DNA of 64,000 nt. Source: Stictocephala bisonia. Lineage: Eukaryota; Arthropoda; Insecta; Hemiptera; Membracidae. The notes beneath the pieces are model-generated. The model was not told the DNA's origin, did not search any database, and worked only from the letters and a program-made list of their open reading frames with translations. The position numbers and the translations under genes were made by a program. Below are positions 45,001 through 57,815 of this stretch, piece by piece; positions within the stretch are counted from its first letter, which is position 1, and every line of letters begins with the position of its first letter. The stretch is taken from positions 609,510-673,509 of the forward strand of contig JAQJVL010000046.1 of NCBI GenBank assembly GCA_035578905.1. The letters are read 5' to 3'.

Positions 45001-48000
45001 CTACCAGCTGGCCACTATAAAACTTTCCTTACGATATCAATATCAACTATAAACACTTCACTAACAACCGAACTCAGAATACCAGCTAACCACTATAAAA
45101 CCTTCCTCACAATATCAACATCAACACTTCGTTAACAACTGAACACAGACCACCAGCTAACCACTCTAAAACTTCCCTCACGATATCAATTTCAACTATA
45201 AACACTTCATTAACAACCGAACTCAGACCACCAGCTAACCACCATAAAACTTTCCTCACAATATCAACATCAACACTTCGTTAACAACCGAACTCAGACC
45301 ACAAGCTGGCCACTATAAAACTTTCCTCACAATATCAACATCAACACTTCGTTAACAACCGAACAGACCACCAGCTAACCACTATAAAACTTTCCTCACA
45401 ATATCAACATCAACACTTCGTTAACAACCGAACTCAGACCACCAGCCGGCCACTATAAAACTTTCCTCACAACATCAACATCAACACTTCGTTAACAAAC
45501 GATCTCAGACCACAAGCTGGCCACTATAAAACTTTCCTCACAATATCAACATCAACACTTCGTTAACAACCGAACTCAGACCACCAGCTGGCCACTATAA
45601 AACTTTCCTCACAATATCAACATCAACACTTCGTTAACAACCGAACTCAGACCACCAGCTAACCACTATAAAACTTTCCTCACAAATCAATATCAACACT
45701 TCGTTAACAACCGAACTCAGACCACCGACTGGCAACTATAAAACTTTCCTCACAATATCAACTATAAACACTTTGCTAATAACCGAACTCAGACCACCAG
45801 CTAACCACTATAAAACTTTCCTCACAATATCAACATCAACACTTCGTCAACAACTGAACTCAGACCACCAACTTGCAACTATAAAACTTTCTTCACAATA
45901 TCAACATCAACACTTCGTTAACAACCGATCTCAGACCACCAGCTGGCCACTATAAAACTTTCCTCACAATATCGACATCAACACTTTGTTAACAACCGAA
46001 CTCAGACCACCAGCCGGCCACTATAAAACTTTCCTCACAACATCAACATCAACACTTCGTTAACAAACGATCTCAGACCACCAGCTAACCACTATAAAAC
46101 TTTCCTCACAATATCAACATCAACACTTCGTTAACAACCGAACTCAGACCACCGACTATCCACTATAAAACTTTCCTCACAATATCAATATCAACACTTC
46201 GTTAACAACCGAACTCAGACCACCAGCTGGCCACTATAAAACATTCCTTACTATATCATAATCAACTATAAACACTTCAATAACAACCGAACTCAGACCA
46301 CCAGCTAACCACTATAAAACTTTCCTCACAATATCCACACCAACACTTCCTTAACAACCGAACTCAGACTACCAGCTGGCCACTACAAAACTTTCCTTAC
46401 GATATCAATATCAACTATAAACACTTCACTAACAACCGAACTCAGACCACCAGCTGGCTACTATAACACTTTCCTCACGATATCAATAGCAACTATAAAC
46501 ACTTCGTTAACAACCGAAGTCAGACCACCAGCTGGCTACTATAACACTTTCCTCACGATATCAATATCAACTATAAACACTTCACTATCAACCGTTCTCA
46601 GACCACCAGCTACCCACTATATAACTTTCCTCACGATATCAATAGCAACTATAAACACTTCGTTAACAACCGAAGTCAGACCACCAGCTGGCTACTATAA
46701 CACTTTCCTCACGATATCAATATCAACTATAAACACTTCACTATCAACCGTTCTCAGACCACCAGCTACCCACTATATAACTTTCCTCACGATATCAATA
46801 GCAACTATAAACACTTCGTTAACAACCGAAGTCAGACCACCAGCTGGCTACTATAACACTTTCCTCACGATATCAATATCAACTATAAACACTTCACTAA
46901 CAACCGAACTCAGACCACCAGCTGGCCACTATAAAACTTTCCTCACAATAACAACACCATCACTTCGTTAAGAACCGAACTCAGACCACCAACTGGCCAC
47001 TATAAAACTTTCCTCACAATATCAACATCAACACTTCGTTAACAACCGAACTCAGACCACCAGCTAACCACTCTAAAACTTCCCTCACGATATCAATATC
47101 AACTATAAACACTTCACTAACAACCGAACTCAGACCACCAGCTAACCACCATAAAACTTTCCTCACGATATCAATATCATCATCTCGTAACAACCGAACT
47201 CAGACCACCAGCTAGCCACTATAAAACTTTCCTCACAATATCAACATCAACACTTCGTTAACAACCGAACTCAGACCAACAGCTAACCACTATAAAACTT
47301 TCCTCACAATATCAACATTAACACTTCGTTAACAACCGAACTCAGACCACCAGCTAACCACTATAAAACTTTCCTCACAATATCAACATTAACACTTCGT
47401 TAACAACCGAACACAGACCACCTACTGGCCACTATAAAACTCTTCTCACAATATCAACATCAACACTTCGATAACAACCGAACTCAGACCACCGACTGGC
47501 CACTATAAAACTTTCCTCACAATATCAACATCAACACTTCAATAACAACCGAACTCAGACCACCAGCTGGCCAATATAAAACTTCCCTCACGATATCAAC
47601 ATCAACATTTCGTTAACAACCGAATTCAGACCACCGACTGGTCACTATAAAACTTTCCTCCCGATATCAATATCAACTACAAACACTTCGTTAACAACCG
47701 AACTCAGACCACCAGCTAACCACTATAAAACTTTTCTCACAATATCAACATCAACACTTCAATAACAACCGAACTCAGACCACCAGCTGGCCACTATAAA
47801 ACTTCCCACACGATATCAACATCAACACTTCGCTAACAACCGAACTCAGACCACCAGCTAACCACTATAAAACTTTCCTCACAATATCAACATCAACACT
47901 TCGTCAACAACCGAACTCAGACCACCAACTGGCCACTATAAAACTTTCCTCATGATATTAATATCAACTATAAACACTTTGTTAACAACTAAACACAAGC

Positions 48001-48115
48001 CACAAGCTGGCAACTATAAAAAATTCAGGCTACAAGCTGGCCACCTGAAATATTCCTCACGATATCAACAACAAATATCAACACTTTGTTAACAACCGAA
48101 CTCAGGCCATCAGGT
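42060..48115. repeat. 71/77-bp satellite array, about 80 copies, 6 kb
   Basis: The short unit (71 bp) runs CACTATAAAACTTTCCTCAC, AATATCAACATCAACACTTC, GTTAACAACCGAACTCAGAC, CACCAGCTGGC. The long unit (about 77 bp) has TATCAACTATAAACACTTCA in the middle. Short and long units alternate in the left half, forming larger repeats. A TTCACACCAACACTTCG subtype dominates around 44450-45010, and mostly short units follow to about 46200. The strand is skewed towards C and A with little G. No open frame longer than 64 codons arises, and small indels are common, so it is old and non-coding. Confidence 0.96.
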
Positions 48116-48635
48116 GACTTACTAAACTTTTGTTTTCTAAAATAGTAACAATTATCAATATCACGTTGTTTTCTTATCAAATTGCAATTTCCATTAAAAA
48201 TAATTCCGTCCATTTACGTAAAACATTTAGGCTACTCACCTAAAAAGCCTGATCGATTCTCTCAAAACGGAATGAATCGATTGATGTAATATTTACACCC
48301 CAAAATTCCGAATAACCAAATGAATATAATTTAGGATGTACTATGGAGCTATAGTTTAACAGAACATAGGGAGTTGAAATATGTCCCCTTTTACCTCAGT
48401 GAATATTTGCCAAACAAAACTTGTAATATTACAGTTTCTGCAGTAATGTTTAGGTTTGAATTGCTTATAAATCAGAATTCGATCATGTAGATTAGGGTTT
48501 AAAATTCTAAAATAAAAATTGCATCTGGAACGAGCTTAATTTATGGTGACCATATTTGTTATCCCGATGTAATTTTCATTAAACATTTAATTAATATTGC
48601 TCATAATTTAGATATTAGTTCAATACTCGTTTCAT
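48116..48635. other. AT-rich DNA between two repeats
   Basis: Nothing supported. Confidence 0.55.
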
Positions 48636-48640
48636 CGGAA

Positions 48641-48770
48641 AACGAAAGTAATATACCTACTCGCTTGAATCATTGATTCATCGGTAACACGAAAGTAATA
48701 TACCTACTCGCTTGAATCATCGATTCATCAGTAACACCAAAGTAATATACCTACTCGCTTGAATCGTTTT
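48641..48770. repeat. 47-bp unit in three tandem copies
   Basis: ACGAAAGTAATATACCTACT, CGCTTGAATCATTGATTCAT, CGGTAAC repeats at exactly 47 bp, the third copy breaking off after CGCTTGAATCG. Each full unit contains the short dyad GAATCATTGATTC. Confidence 0.93.
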
Positions 48771-49202
48771 TCTTGGCAGCAAAATTCAGTGTTTTACTCT
48801 GACATTTGAAGAAATGACTCTTCACCATCATTTGTGTCAGGGTTCATAAAACCCGCTGCCGGAGAGGGCTTTTATGGCCAGGTAAAATTAATTAAGTTTT
48901 GGTTCATGAAATATTACCGAATGTTGTTGTATTCAATTAGAGTAGTGTTTTAATCAATGTCGGAACTGAATTGTAGGTGATAGCCAAATGAGATAGGTGA
49001 ATAATTGATTTATAGTTTCCTCAAAATTTTTAATGTATTTTATGTCCAAAATTGATGATTAACATTTTTACAATACACACTCAGTCATCTGGGAAGGTAT
49101 ACGGAAGTTTTTGTTTTTGAAAATAGCACATATTAATATTTTTTTCTTTTATACTTTAGGACTACTTATGTCCCGGGCTTGAGATGAGCGCGCTTAGTGG
49201 CA
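48771..49202. other. AT-rich DNA preceding the 36-bp array
   Basis: Nothing supported. The sequence immediately before the array (49170-49200) is moderately GC-rich but unrelated to the repeat unit. Confidence 0.5.
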
Positions 49203-52200
49203 TTTGAATGTAACAGACCCATATGAGTACGACGTTGACGGCCTTCATACAGACCTACATGGGTACGACATTGACGGCCTTCATACAAATCCACATGGAT
49301 ACGACGTTGACGGCCGTCATACAGACCGACATGGGTACGACGTTGACGGCCTTCATACAAATCCACATGGATACGACGTTGACGGCCGTCATACAGACCG
49401 ACATGGGTACGACGTTGACGGCCTTCATACAAATCCACATGGATACGACGTTGACGGCCTTCATACAGACCGACATGGGTACGACGTTGACGGCCTTCAT
49501 ACAAATCCACATGGATACGACGTTGACGGCCGTCATACAGACCTACATGGGTACGACATTGACGGCCTTCATACAAATCCACATGGATACGACGTTGACG
49601 GCCGTCATACAGACCGACATGGGTACGACGTTGACGGCCTTCATACAGACCTACATGGGTACGACATTGACGGCCTTCATACAAATCCACATGGATACGA
49701 CGTTGACGGCCGTCATACAGACCGACATGGGTACGACGTTGACGGCCTTCATACAGACCTACATGGGTACGACGTTGACGGCCTTCATACAGACCTACAT
49801 GGGTACGACGTTGACGGCCTTCATACAGACCTACATGGGTACGACGTTGACGGCCTTCATACAGACCTACATGGGTACGACGTTGACGGCCGTCATACAG
49901 ACCTACATGGGTACGACGTTGACGGCCGTCATACAGACCGACATGGGTACGACGTTGACGGCCTTCATACAGACCTACATGGGTACGACGTTGACGGCCT
50001 TCATACAGACCTACATGGGTACGACGTTGACGGCCGTCATACAGACCTACATGGGTACGACGTTGACGGCCTTCATACAGACCCACATGGGTACGACGTT
50101 GACGGCCTTCATACAGACCCACATGGGTACGACGTTGACGGCCTTCATACAGACCTACATGGGTACGACGTTGACGGCCTTCATACAGACCTACATGGGT
50201 ACGACGTTGACGGCCGTCATACAGACCTACATGGGTACGACGTTGACGGCCGTCATACAGACCTACATGGGTACGACGTTGACGGCCTTCATACAGACCC
50301 ACATGGGTACGACGTTGACGGCCTTCATACAGACCTACATGGGTACGACGTTGACGGCCGTCATACAGACCCACATGGGTACGACGTTGACGGCCTTCAT
50401 ACAGACCTACATGGGTACGACGTTGACGGCCGTCATACAGACCTACATGGGTACGACGTTGACGGCCTTCATACAGACCTACATGGGTACGACGTTGACG
50501 GCCTTCATACAGACCTACATGGGTACGACGTTGACGGCCTTCATACAGACCCACATGGGTACGACGTTGACGGCCGTCATACAGACCTACATGGGTACGA
50601 CGTTGACGGCCGTCATACAGACCTACATGGGTACGACGTTGACGGCCTTCATACAGACCTACATGGGTACGACGTTGACGGCCTTCATACAGACCCACAT
50701 GGGTACGACGTTGACGGCCTTCATACAGACCCACATGGGTACGACGTTGACGGCCTTCATACAGACCCACATGGGTACGACGTTGACGGCCGTCATACAG
50801 ACCTACATGGGTACGACGTTGACGGCCTTCATACAGACCCACATGGGTACGACGTTGACGGCCTTCATACAGACCCACATGGGTACGACGTTGACGGCCT
50901 TCATACAGACCCACATGGGTACGACGTTGACGGCCGTCATACAGACCTACATGGATACGACGTTGACGGCCTTCATACAGACCTACATGGGTACGACGTT
51001 GACGGCCTTCATACAGACCCACATGGGTACGACGTTGACGGCCGTCATACAGACCTACATGGGTACGACGTTGACGGCCTTCATACAGACCCACATGGGT
51101 ACGACGTTGACGGCCTTCATACAGACCCACATGGGTACGACGTTGACGGCCTTCATACAGACCCACATGGGTACGACGTTGACGGCCGTCATACAGACCC
51201 ACATGGGTACGACGTTGACGGCCTTCATACAGACCCACATGGGTACGACGTTGACGGCCGTCATACAGACCTACATGGGTACGACGTTGACGGCCGTCAT
51301 ACAGACCCACATGGGTACGACGTTGACGGCCTTCATACAGACCTACATGGGTACGACGTTGACGGCCTTCATACAGACCTACATGGGTACGACGTTGACG
51401 GCCTTCATACAGACCTACATGGGTACGACGTTGACGGCCTTCATACAGACCCACATGGGTACGACGTTGACGGCCGTCATACAGACCTACATGGGTACGA
51501 CGTTGACGGCCGTCATACAGACCTACATGGGTACGACGTTGACGGCCTTCATACAGACCCACATGGGTACGACGTTGACGGCCTTCATACAGACCCACAT
51601 GGGTACGACGTTGACGGCCGTCATACAGACCTACATGGGTACGACGTTGACGGCCTTCATACAGACCCACATGGGTACGACGTTGACGGCCTTCATACAG
51701 ACCCACATGGGTACGACGTTGACGGCCGTCATACAGACCTACATGGGTACGACGTTGACGGCCTTCATACAGACCCACATGGGTACGACGTTGACGGCCT
51801 TCATACAGACCTACATGGGTACGACGTTGACGGCCGTCATACAGACCCACATGGGTACGACGTTGACGGCCGTCATACAGACCTACATGGGTACGACATT
51901 GACGGCCGTCATACAGACCCACATGGGTACGACGTTGACGGCCGTCATACAGACCCACATGGGTACGACATTGACGGCCTTCATACAGACCTACATGGGT
52001 ACGACGTTGACGGCCGTCATACAGACCCACATGGGTACGATGTTAACGGCCGTCATACAGACCCACATGGGTACGACGTTGACGGCCGTCATACAGACCC
52101 ACATGGGTACGACGTTGACGGCCGTCATACAGACCCACATGGGTACGACGTTGACGGCCTTCATACAGACCCACATGGGTACGACGTTGACGGCCGTCAT

Positions 52201-52567
52201 ACAGACCCACATGGGTACGACGTTGACGGCCGTCATACAGACCCACATGGGTACGACGTTGACGGCCGTCATACAGACCCATATGTATACGACGTTGACG
52301 GACTTCATACAGACCCACATGGGTACGACGTTGACGGCCGTCATACAGACCCACATGGGAATGACGTTGACGGCCGTCATACAGACCCACATGGGTACGA
52401 CGTTGACGGCCGTCATACAGACCCACATGGGTACGACGTTGACGGCCGTCATACAGACCCACATGGGTACGACGTTGACGGCCGTCATACAGACCCACAT
52501 GGGTACGACGTTGACGGCCGTCATACAGACCCACATGGGTACGATGTTAACGGCCTTCATACAATAA
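49203..52567. repeat. 36-bp GC-rich satellite, about 93 copies, open in several frames
   Basis: The consensus is GGGTACGACGTTGACGGCCK followed by TCATACAGACCYACAT. Phase is constant: the same position in the unit recurs at exact multiples of 36 across 3.3 kb. Since 36 is a multiple of three and stops are absent, plus frames of 1123 and 1114 codons and a minus frame of 954 codons (VGLYDGRQRRTH) span it. The minus frame is cut once by TTA in GATGTTAACGG near 52040. Variants are spatially ordered: AAATCC and GACCGAC units only at the left, mixed CCT/CGT and CTAC/CCAC units in the middle, and uniform CGT-CCAC units at the right. No signal peptide, terminal domain or exon context exists, so I treat it as satellite DNA. 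Confidence 0.95.
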
Positions 52568-52945
52568 TGCAATAAGAATAATCTTTAAACAATAAGAAAT
52601 AAACATATAAATGACAATATAAACAAAAATAAACTCCTCGGTCATAATATAAGTCCGCGCGAAACAAGTACGCTCACATCGTTACGCTATTAGTTGTAAC
52701 ATTTCCAAAGCGCTCGTAGTTCTAGCATTTGCTGTAAAAGCGCTCTGAAGTCAAGTCGGGACATTTAATTAATAAACAATAGTCACCAACTGCAGACTCC
52801 AGTTTGAATTAGAAAAACTTGGAACTCATTGAACCAATTTTGATAACACAAACATTAATGTAAACTAATTTAGACTATTTACGGACACGAAATATTTACT
52901 GTAAGTAGTAGGGAATGATGCTTTCTGTGATTTCCATCTTGGACT
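52568..52945. other. AT-rich DNA after the 36-bp array
   Basis: Contains a retroelement-like phrase CATTGAACCAATTTTGATAA near 52828-52848, similar to words in the 2993-3121 repeat. No gene is supported. Confidence 0.45.
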
Positions 52946-52949
52946 TTCG

Positions 52950-53010
52950 ACCAATCTGAACGCGGGATTTAGGTCACGTGACCTCGTGACGTCATACGGA
53001 TCACGTGGTT
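52950..53010. promoter_or_regulatory. Cluster of CCAAT, E-box palindrome, CRE and second E-box
   Basis: CCAAT at 52951, the 12-bp palindrome GGTCACGTGACC at 52972-52983, TGACGTCA at 52987-52994 and CACGTG at 53002-53007 lie within 60 bp. CACGTG is bound by bHLH-zip factors, and GTCACGTGAC is the form preferred by the MITF/TFE group; TGACGTCA is the CREB/ATF site. The density is far above the AT-rich surroundings. No transcription start or first exon can be placed with confidence on either strand, so this is a candidate promoter or enhancer only. Confidence 0.5.
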
Positions 53011-53174
53011 TACTTCTAGCTTCCTCGTCGAGACGTAAATCCTCTCAGGGACGTCGCAGAAAGCAATCCTACTACTACTGTGGTCTAATGTCCGCTCACA
53101 CGACTAATGGCACCCATGTTCTGTATGATTATTTCAAGTTACTAATGGATATAGTTTAAGAAATAATAGCCACA

Positions 53175-53305
53175 GTTTTTAACTTCACAGTCCAGTTTAT
53201 ATGAACCACATTCCTGTGATACGTGACAAAGTACCGATCGTCAGCTCATTGGGAGATTAAAACCATGACCCATCGACCCCGCAGTTTCAAGACTGAACCC
53301 TGATG
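53175..53305 (-). mobile_element. tRNA-derived SINE, family 1, highly degraded copy
   Basis: On the plus strand AACTTCACAGTCCAGTTTAT, GTACCGATCGTCAGCTCATT and GGGAGATTAAAACCATGACC follow the order of the inverted family 1 copy at 954-1120 (GTACCGACTGTTAGCTCAGT, GGGGATTCGAACC). The promoter boxes are destroyed. Confidence 0.45.
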
Positions 53306-53689
53306 CCGGGAAATATTTTAGTAAGTGAAGTGTGTTGTAGATCTTGAATGTTTTGGTTTTTGCAAGAATCCTTTCAGCACAAAAATTATAAAACAGCTAA
53401 TGTGATAATCATTTCCAAATATTTAGTCGTACGTGAGTGATCAAAACAAACTATAATTACTTTTAACAAGTTTTTTAATGCGTTATTTAGAATACTAAAT
53501 GACTAAATAGACTAATTAAATGTCGGTCATAAACTAGTTTGATGGTTTATTTAAATTAGATCTCCCTCGGGATTAACAATCGTTTTGAGCGTCGTACTGT
53601 ATATTTTAGATACAAAGGGCTTCCTGTCCTTTATGGCTTGTTCTTAATTTTAAGTACATGTGTTGCATACTTTGAAATGGCACATAATA

Positions 53690-54105
53690 ATAATTATTAT
53701 AATTAATTTTCTCAAACAAAGTACAATACAGTACATGATGCGAAAGATAAAACCTTTTGTAAAACAAACCGAAGAAAATCAAAACAAAATATTCGCTTCT
53801 GCTTGTCAGGCTGGTAAAAAAACGTAAAACTAGCTAAAGATACACAAAAACAAATATTTTTAGAAAATAGCTTCATAAGGCGAGCTCGATTTGAAGCTCA
53901 TTTTAAATTAAAATATAATAGCGGCTAGATATACTGTAACTTTAGTAAAAAGTAAAATAATAAACGTAATAGTCACAAATACAAAAAAGTATCTTTGTAA
54001 ATATATATCAATCTTTACAAATATACCTTTCAACGTCTTAATTTAAGGACCAAAACAAAAATTTAAAACTCTTCCCTCATTACACAACTAATGAAGAAAA
54101 GACAA
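53690..54105 (+). repeat. Dispersed repeat W, copy b
   Basis: Counterpart of 33939-34330, with the same order of conserved words (CTCAAACAAAGTACAATA, CTTCTGCTTGTCAGGCTGG, AAACTAGCTAAAGA, TTAAAATATAATAGCGGC, CGTCTTAATTTAAGGACCAA). Non-coding. Confidence 0.8.
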
Positions 54106-55782
54106 AAAGACAAACAAATAAAATTCAATATATCTCTTCAAGGGAGTGTATAAATTATAAATAAACCGTAAAAAGAAAAAAACAATACAAAAACATGAAG
54201 AAACATATTAAGAACATTAATGATGTTTAAATAAAAAAGTTCACAAAATTCACGAGAAAGATGGTACGGATCTTGATGTTGGCTTCACGAGTTACTGAAG
54301 TAGTAACAATGCTTTATTTGAGAACTATTATAACTGGGGTGGGGGGGGGGAGGATCATACTCCATCTACACAAAATTTAACTACACTACTTGAATAGGTT
54401 TTTCCAAAAACCACTTTGACAGGCTTTCCAGCCACCCCTACAACCTAAATGCCTATGACGTAAATAGACAGATCATATTTCACACACAATGTAGGCCCTT
54501 CTATCCCTACCACGCTTATATATCATCGACCTTTGCACTACAAAAATGTATGTTCTTCTGCGTATCCAACCATCCTGATAACAATTTTGAACTATGAATT
54601 ATATCAATTAATTGTAAAATTTACCGATCTAATTGCAATTAATTATATTACAAATAAATTATTATTAATAAATACTCGGAACAAATATTAATTTATTTTT
54701 CAATAAATTTTACAATTACCCATTCGATTCGATTCAATGTTTATCAGTCAACATTTGCTACAACTTAAATTTTATATAGTACTTATTTTGTATATTGATT
54801 TTATATATGCATACACGAACACATCTGGTAGTTCAAATTCATATTATATATTCATACAATTATATTCGGTAAATATAAACATCTTATGCCTGTGGACAAC
54901 CATCATTCATGTAAAACGTCAATTGCCTTAGATATAAACCCTATTTTAGTGTAGTTTTGCTTTCTTTTGTTTTCCTTTTGGAAGTTTGAAATATATTTTT
55001 ATTGATAATTTCGTAAACTGTATTTTTCTTGATGACTTAATTTACTTCATATTTGTTTCATAGATACGTACTAATGTAATTTTCATGCTGGAAATATTGT
55101 TTTATCATCTAGAACATTCTCATTCCAAGAATGGGTGTTTGTAGAGTAGATAGATAGGCTATCGTAATTCATATGTAGGATGGATCAATTGTTTTCCGTC
55201 GGTAGTGTATTTTAGACAATTTCGGTGGGGTTTAAAATAATTCTTTTCTTTATTATAATTCATATAATTATTTTTTACCTTCTTTAGCTTAACAGTTTTT
55301 TTTCTCTTCTAGCCTCATTTCATCGCTCTAACAGTAATAAAATAATAGACAAATAAATACATCTTCAATAATGAGAAAACCCAAAAAGAAAGAAAACAAT
55401 AACATTTTTTAAGCCCATTCCTTGAAAATAAGATGAAAAGAGTTATTTTTCCAGACTCTTTCATCATTAAAGCTTCAAGATAGCCCTGAGCTCTCACGTC
55501 AAGCTGCACTAGACTTAAAACAGAAATTTAAAACACTGTCATTGAAGCAGCTGCACAGTTTGAAATTTTAATTTGACTATAACATTTATATTCAGGGTCC
55601 AAGCATATACAAATAGGGGACACCCTTGCACCCTTCACTTGCCAAATATGCTACACGCTGGACTTGTGCCGGGTATCGGTTCATTACTTATAACCTCACT
55701 CGCTGCGCTCTATCTATATGGCATCCAACTCCGAATAAAGTACTGCATATTCATTCAATTAGATTGCCTGCTGACTATTCGA
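54106..55782. other. AT-rich DNA without a recognisable gene
   Basis: A run of about a dozen G lies near 54341-54351. A patch at about 55655-55720 has a 77-codon frame without support. Nothing else is seen. Confidence 0.55.
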
Positions 55783-56018
55783 AGAGCCGGTGGCCGAGTG
55801 GTCTAAGGTGTCAGGACTTTCAGCCTGGGTTAGAGATAGCGTGGGTTCGAATCCTGGCCTTGACTGGACGTTTCTATCAGTAATGTTCACATTGTACTGT
55901 ACTGGTTCTCTCCCTTACTCTCTAATAAGTTCCCTGCACAGATCAATAGTCTGTTGGGAATGAGCAAAGTAAGGTTAAGAAGGAGATCGGCATCTCCTTA
56001 AAATAAATAAATAAAAAA
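55783..56018 (+). mobile_element. tRNA-derived SINE, family 2, best-preserved copy
   Basis: The A box TGGCCGAGTGG (55791-55801) and a perfect B box GGTTCGAATCC lie in a Ser/Leu-type tRNA head. The shared body follows (AGTAATGTTCACATTGTACT, TAATAAGTTCCCTGCACAGA, TCAATAGTCTGTTGGGAAT, AAGGTTAAGAAGGAGATC), then an AAAATAAATAAATAAAAA tail. Of the three family 2 copies this one has the best internal promoter. Confidence 0.85.
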
Positions 56019-56940
56019 TATTAACAAAGAATACAATATTATAAATCAAATGTAAAATATGCAGGAAAATCCTTTTACTCACTTTTTAATAAATAAAGCT
56101 ATTGTCATAGAAAATGATTTAAGACAGAGAAAATAATAGACGAGACTTGTGAAATTTATTTCCTGACTCTCATATATTCGTCAAATTTACAATTTGATCA
56201 CCTGTATTTTAATTACACACCGAAAACCGAGAGCTGTATACCGAGAGAGTAAAGTTTCTAATGTCTACCTGTTATAAGCGCAAACTTATTTATACGTGCA
56301 AAATGTCAATTGTCGTGGTTTTTTTTAGCTTTCAGACCAAAAGCTTTAATATGATCAGATTTGTATATCGGAAGGTGCCTCATAGTTTTGATGAACGATT
56401 GATGGTCTCGTATTTAAATATATTTAAATTAAATTAAATCTGCGAAATAAATTGATATATAATTTGAACATAAACCAATATAGATTGAAAATTGTAAAGA
56501 GAAATTCCAAAATATTTAAGTACAAAATAAAGAGAGGTATTATATTGGCCAGAAAGGCCTTGTGAAATAAGACAAGTAAGTGTTAGCGTGAAAGCAGCAA
56601 ATCAGCAACATTATTCAAGGATTAGGTTTGACAAATGAAGGTGGCGTTTACTGGAGGTTCCGACATCAATCTTATAGTCTCTTATCTGTCTGTTCTCTGT
56701 TCTGGCCGCATCAGGCATGCTCCCTTAGCCTTGGTTGGTCACTTTTGTCCAGTAAATTACTTTCATAACGTTCTTAAAGACTGATGAGAATATTTTATAT
56801 AACTTTTTTGTATATATAGATTCATACGACAAATAATAACTGAGATGTACAAAAAAGTGGGTCAGGTTAGATTAGTATATGGTGACCGTGAATATAAATT
56901 GCTAACGTAATATAATATAACGAACCAACCTAGCCTACCT
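56019..56940. other. AT-rich DNA without a recognisable gene
   Basis: Nothing supported. Confidence 0.55.
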
Positions 56941-56959
56941 TTAATCAGTCAAATATATT

Positions 56960-57132
56960 TTTAACTAACCTAACCTAACTAACCATCTCACCCACCCACC
57001 TAAACACGCACAGTGGTATTAACCTACCCGCCCACCCAAACACGCTCAGTGGTATTAACCCACCCGCCCACCCATACACGCACAGTAGTATTGACACACC
57101 AACCCACCCAAACACGCTCAGTGGTATTGACT
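56960..57132. repeat. CCTAACC cluster and GTACAGTGGT minisatellite family, locus 5
   Basis: AACTAACCTAACCTAACTAA leads directly into about four units of type CACCCACCCAAACACGCTCAGTGGTATTAACC, a variant of the unit at 6.0, 6.5 and 31.7 kb, followed again by CTAACCTAACCT. Confidence 0.85.
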
Positions 57133-57815
57133 TAAACTAACCTAACCTCGCACGTTACATATAACCTAACCTGACACGTTACTTATAACCTAACCTGGCA
57201 CGTTACATACAACCTAACCTGACACGTTACATATAACCTAACCTGGCACGTTACATACCGGTATAACCTAACCTGACATGTTACATATAACCTTCCCTGA
57301 TACGTTACATACAATCTAACCTGACACGTTAAATATAACCTAACCTGACACGTTACATATAACCTTCCCTGACACGTTACATACAACCTAACCTGACACG
57401 TTACATACAACCTAACCTGACACGTTACATAGGCCTATAACCTAACCTGGCACGTTACATACAACCTAACCTGACACGTTACATATAATCTAACCTGACA
57501 CGTTACATACAACCTAACCTGACACGTTACATATAACCTAACCTGACACGTTACATATAACCTAACCTGACACGTTACATATAACCTTCCCTGATACGTT
57601 ACATACAATCTAACCTGACACGTTACATACATCCTAACCTGACATGTTACATATAACCTAACCTGACACGTTACATATAACCTAACCTGACACGTTACAT
57701 ATAACCTTCCCTGATACGTTACATACAATCTAACCTGACACGTTACATACAACCTAAACTGACACGTTACATATAACCTAACCTGACACGTTACATATAA
57801 CCTAATCTGTATTGT
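57133..57815. repeat. 24-bp minisatellite with embedded CCTAACCT, about 28 copies
   Basis: The unit is ATAACCTAACCTGACACGTT plus ACAT. Each contains CCTAACCT, two telomere-type repeats. Variants are CCTTCCCTGATACG and CTGGCACG. Small insertions (CCGGT near 57259, GGCCT near 57432) split the minus frames into 75- and 105-codon pieces with period YVTCQVRL; these are by-products. Confidence 0.96.

Noticed and set aside
42060..48115. CENP-B box in the 71-bp satellite (CACTTCGTTAACAACCGAAC)
   Set aside because: It shares TTCG and part of the spacing but fails the core A and the CGGG positions, and a centromeric role cannot be inferred from a partial match.
49204..52575. Giant protein gene of 1123 codons (or 1114 in the second frame)
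   Set aside because: The frames exist only because the repeat unit is 36 bp and lacks stops. Two plus frames and the minus strand are equally open, there is no non-repeat domain, signal or exon border, and common variants are non-synonymous in the plus frames.
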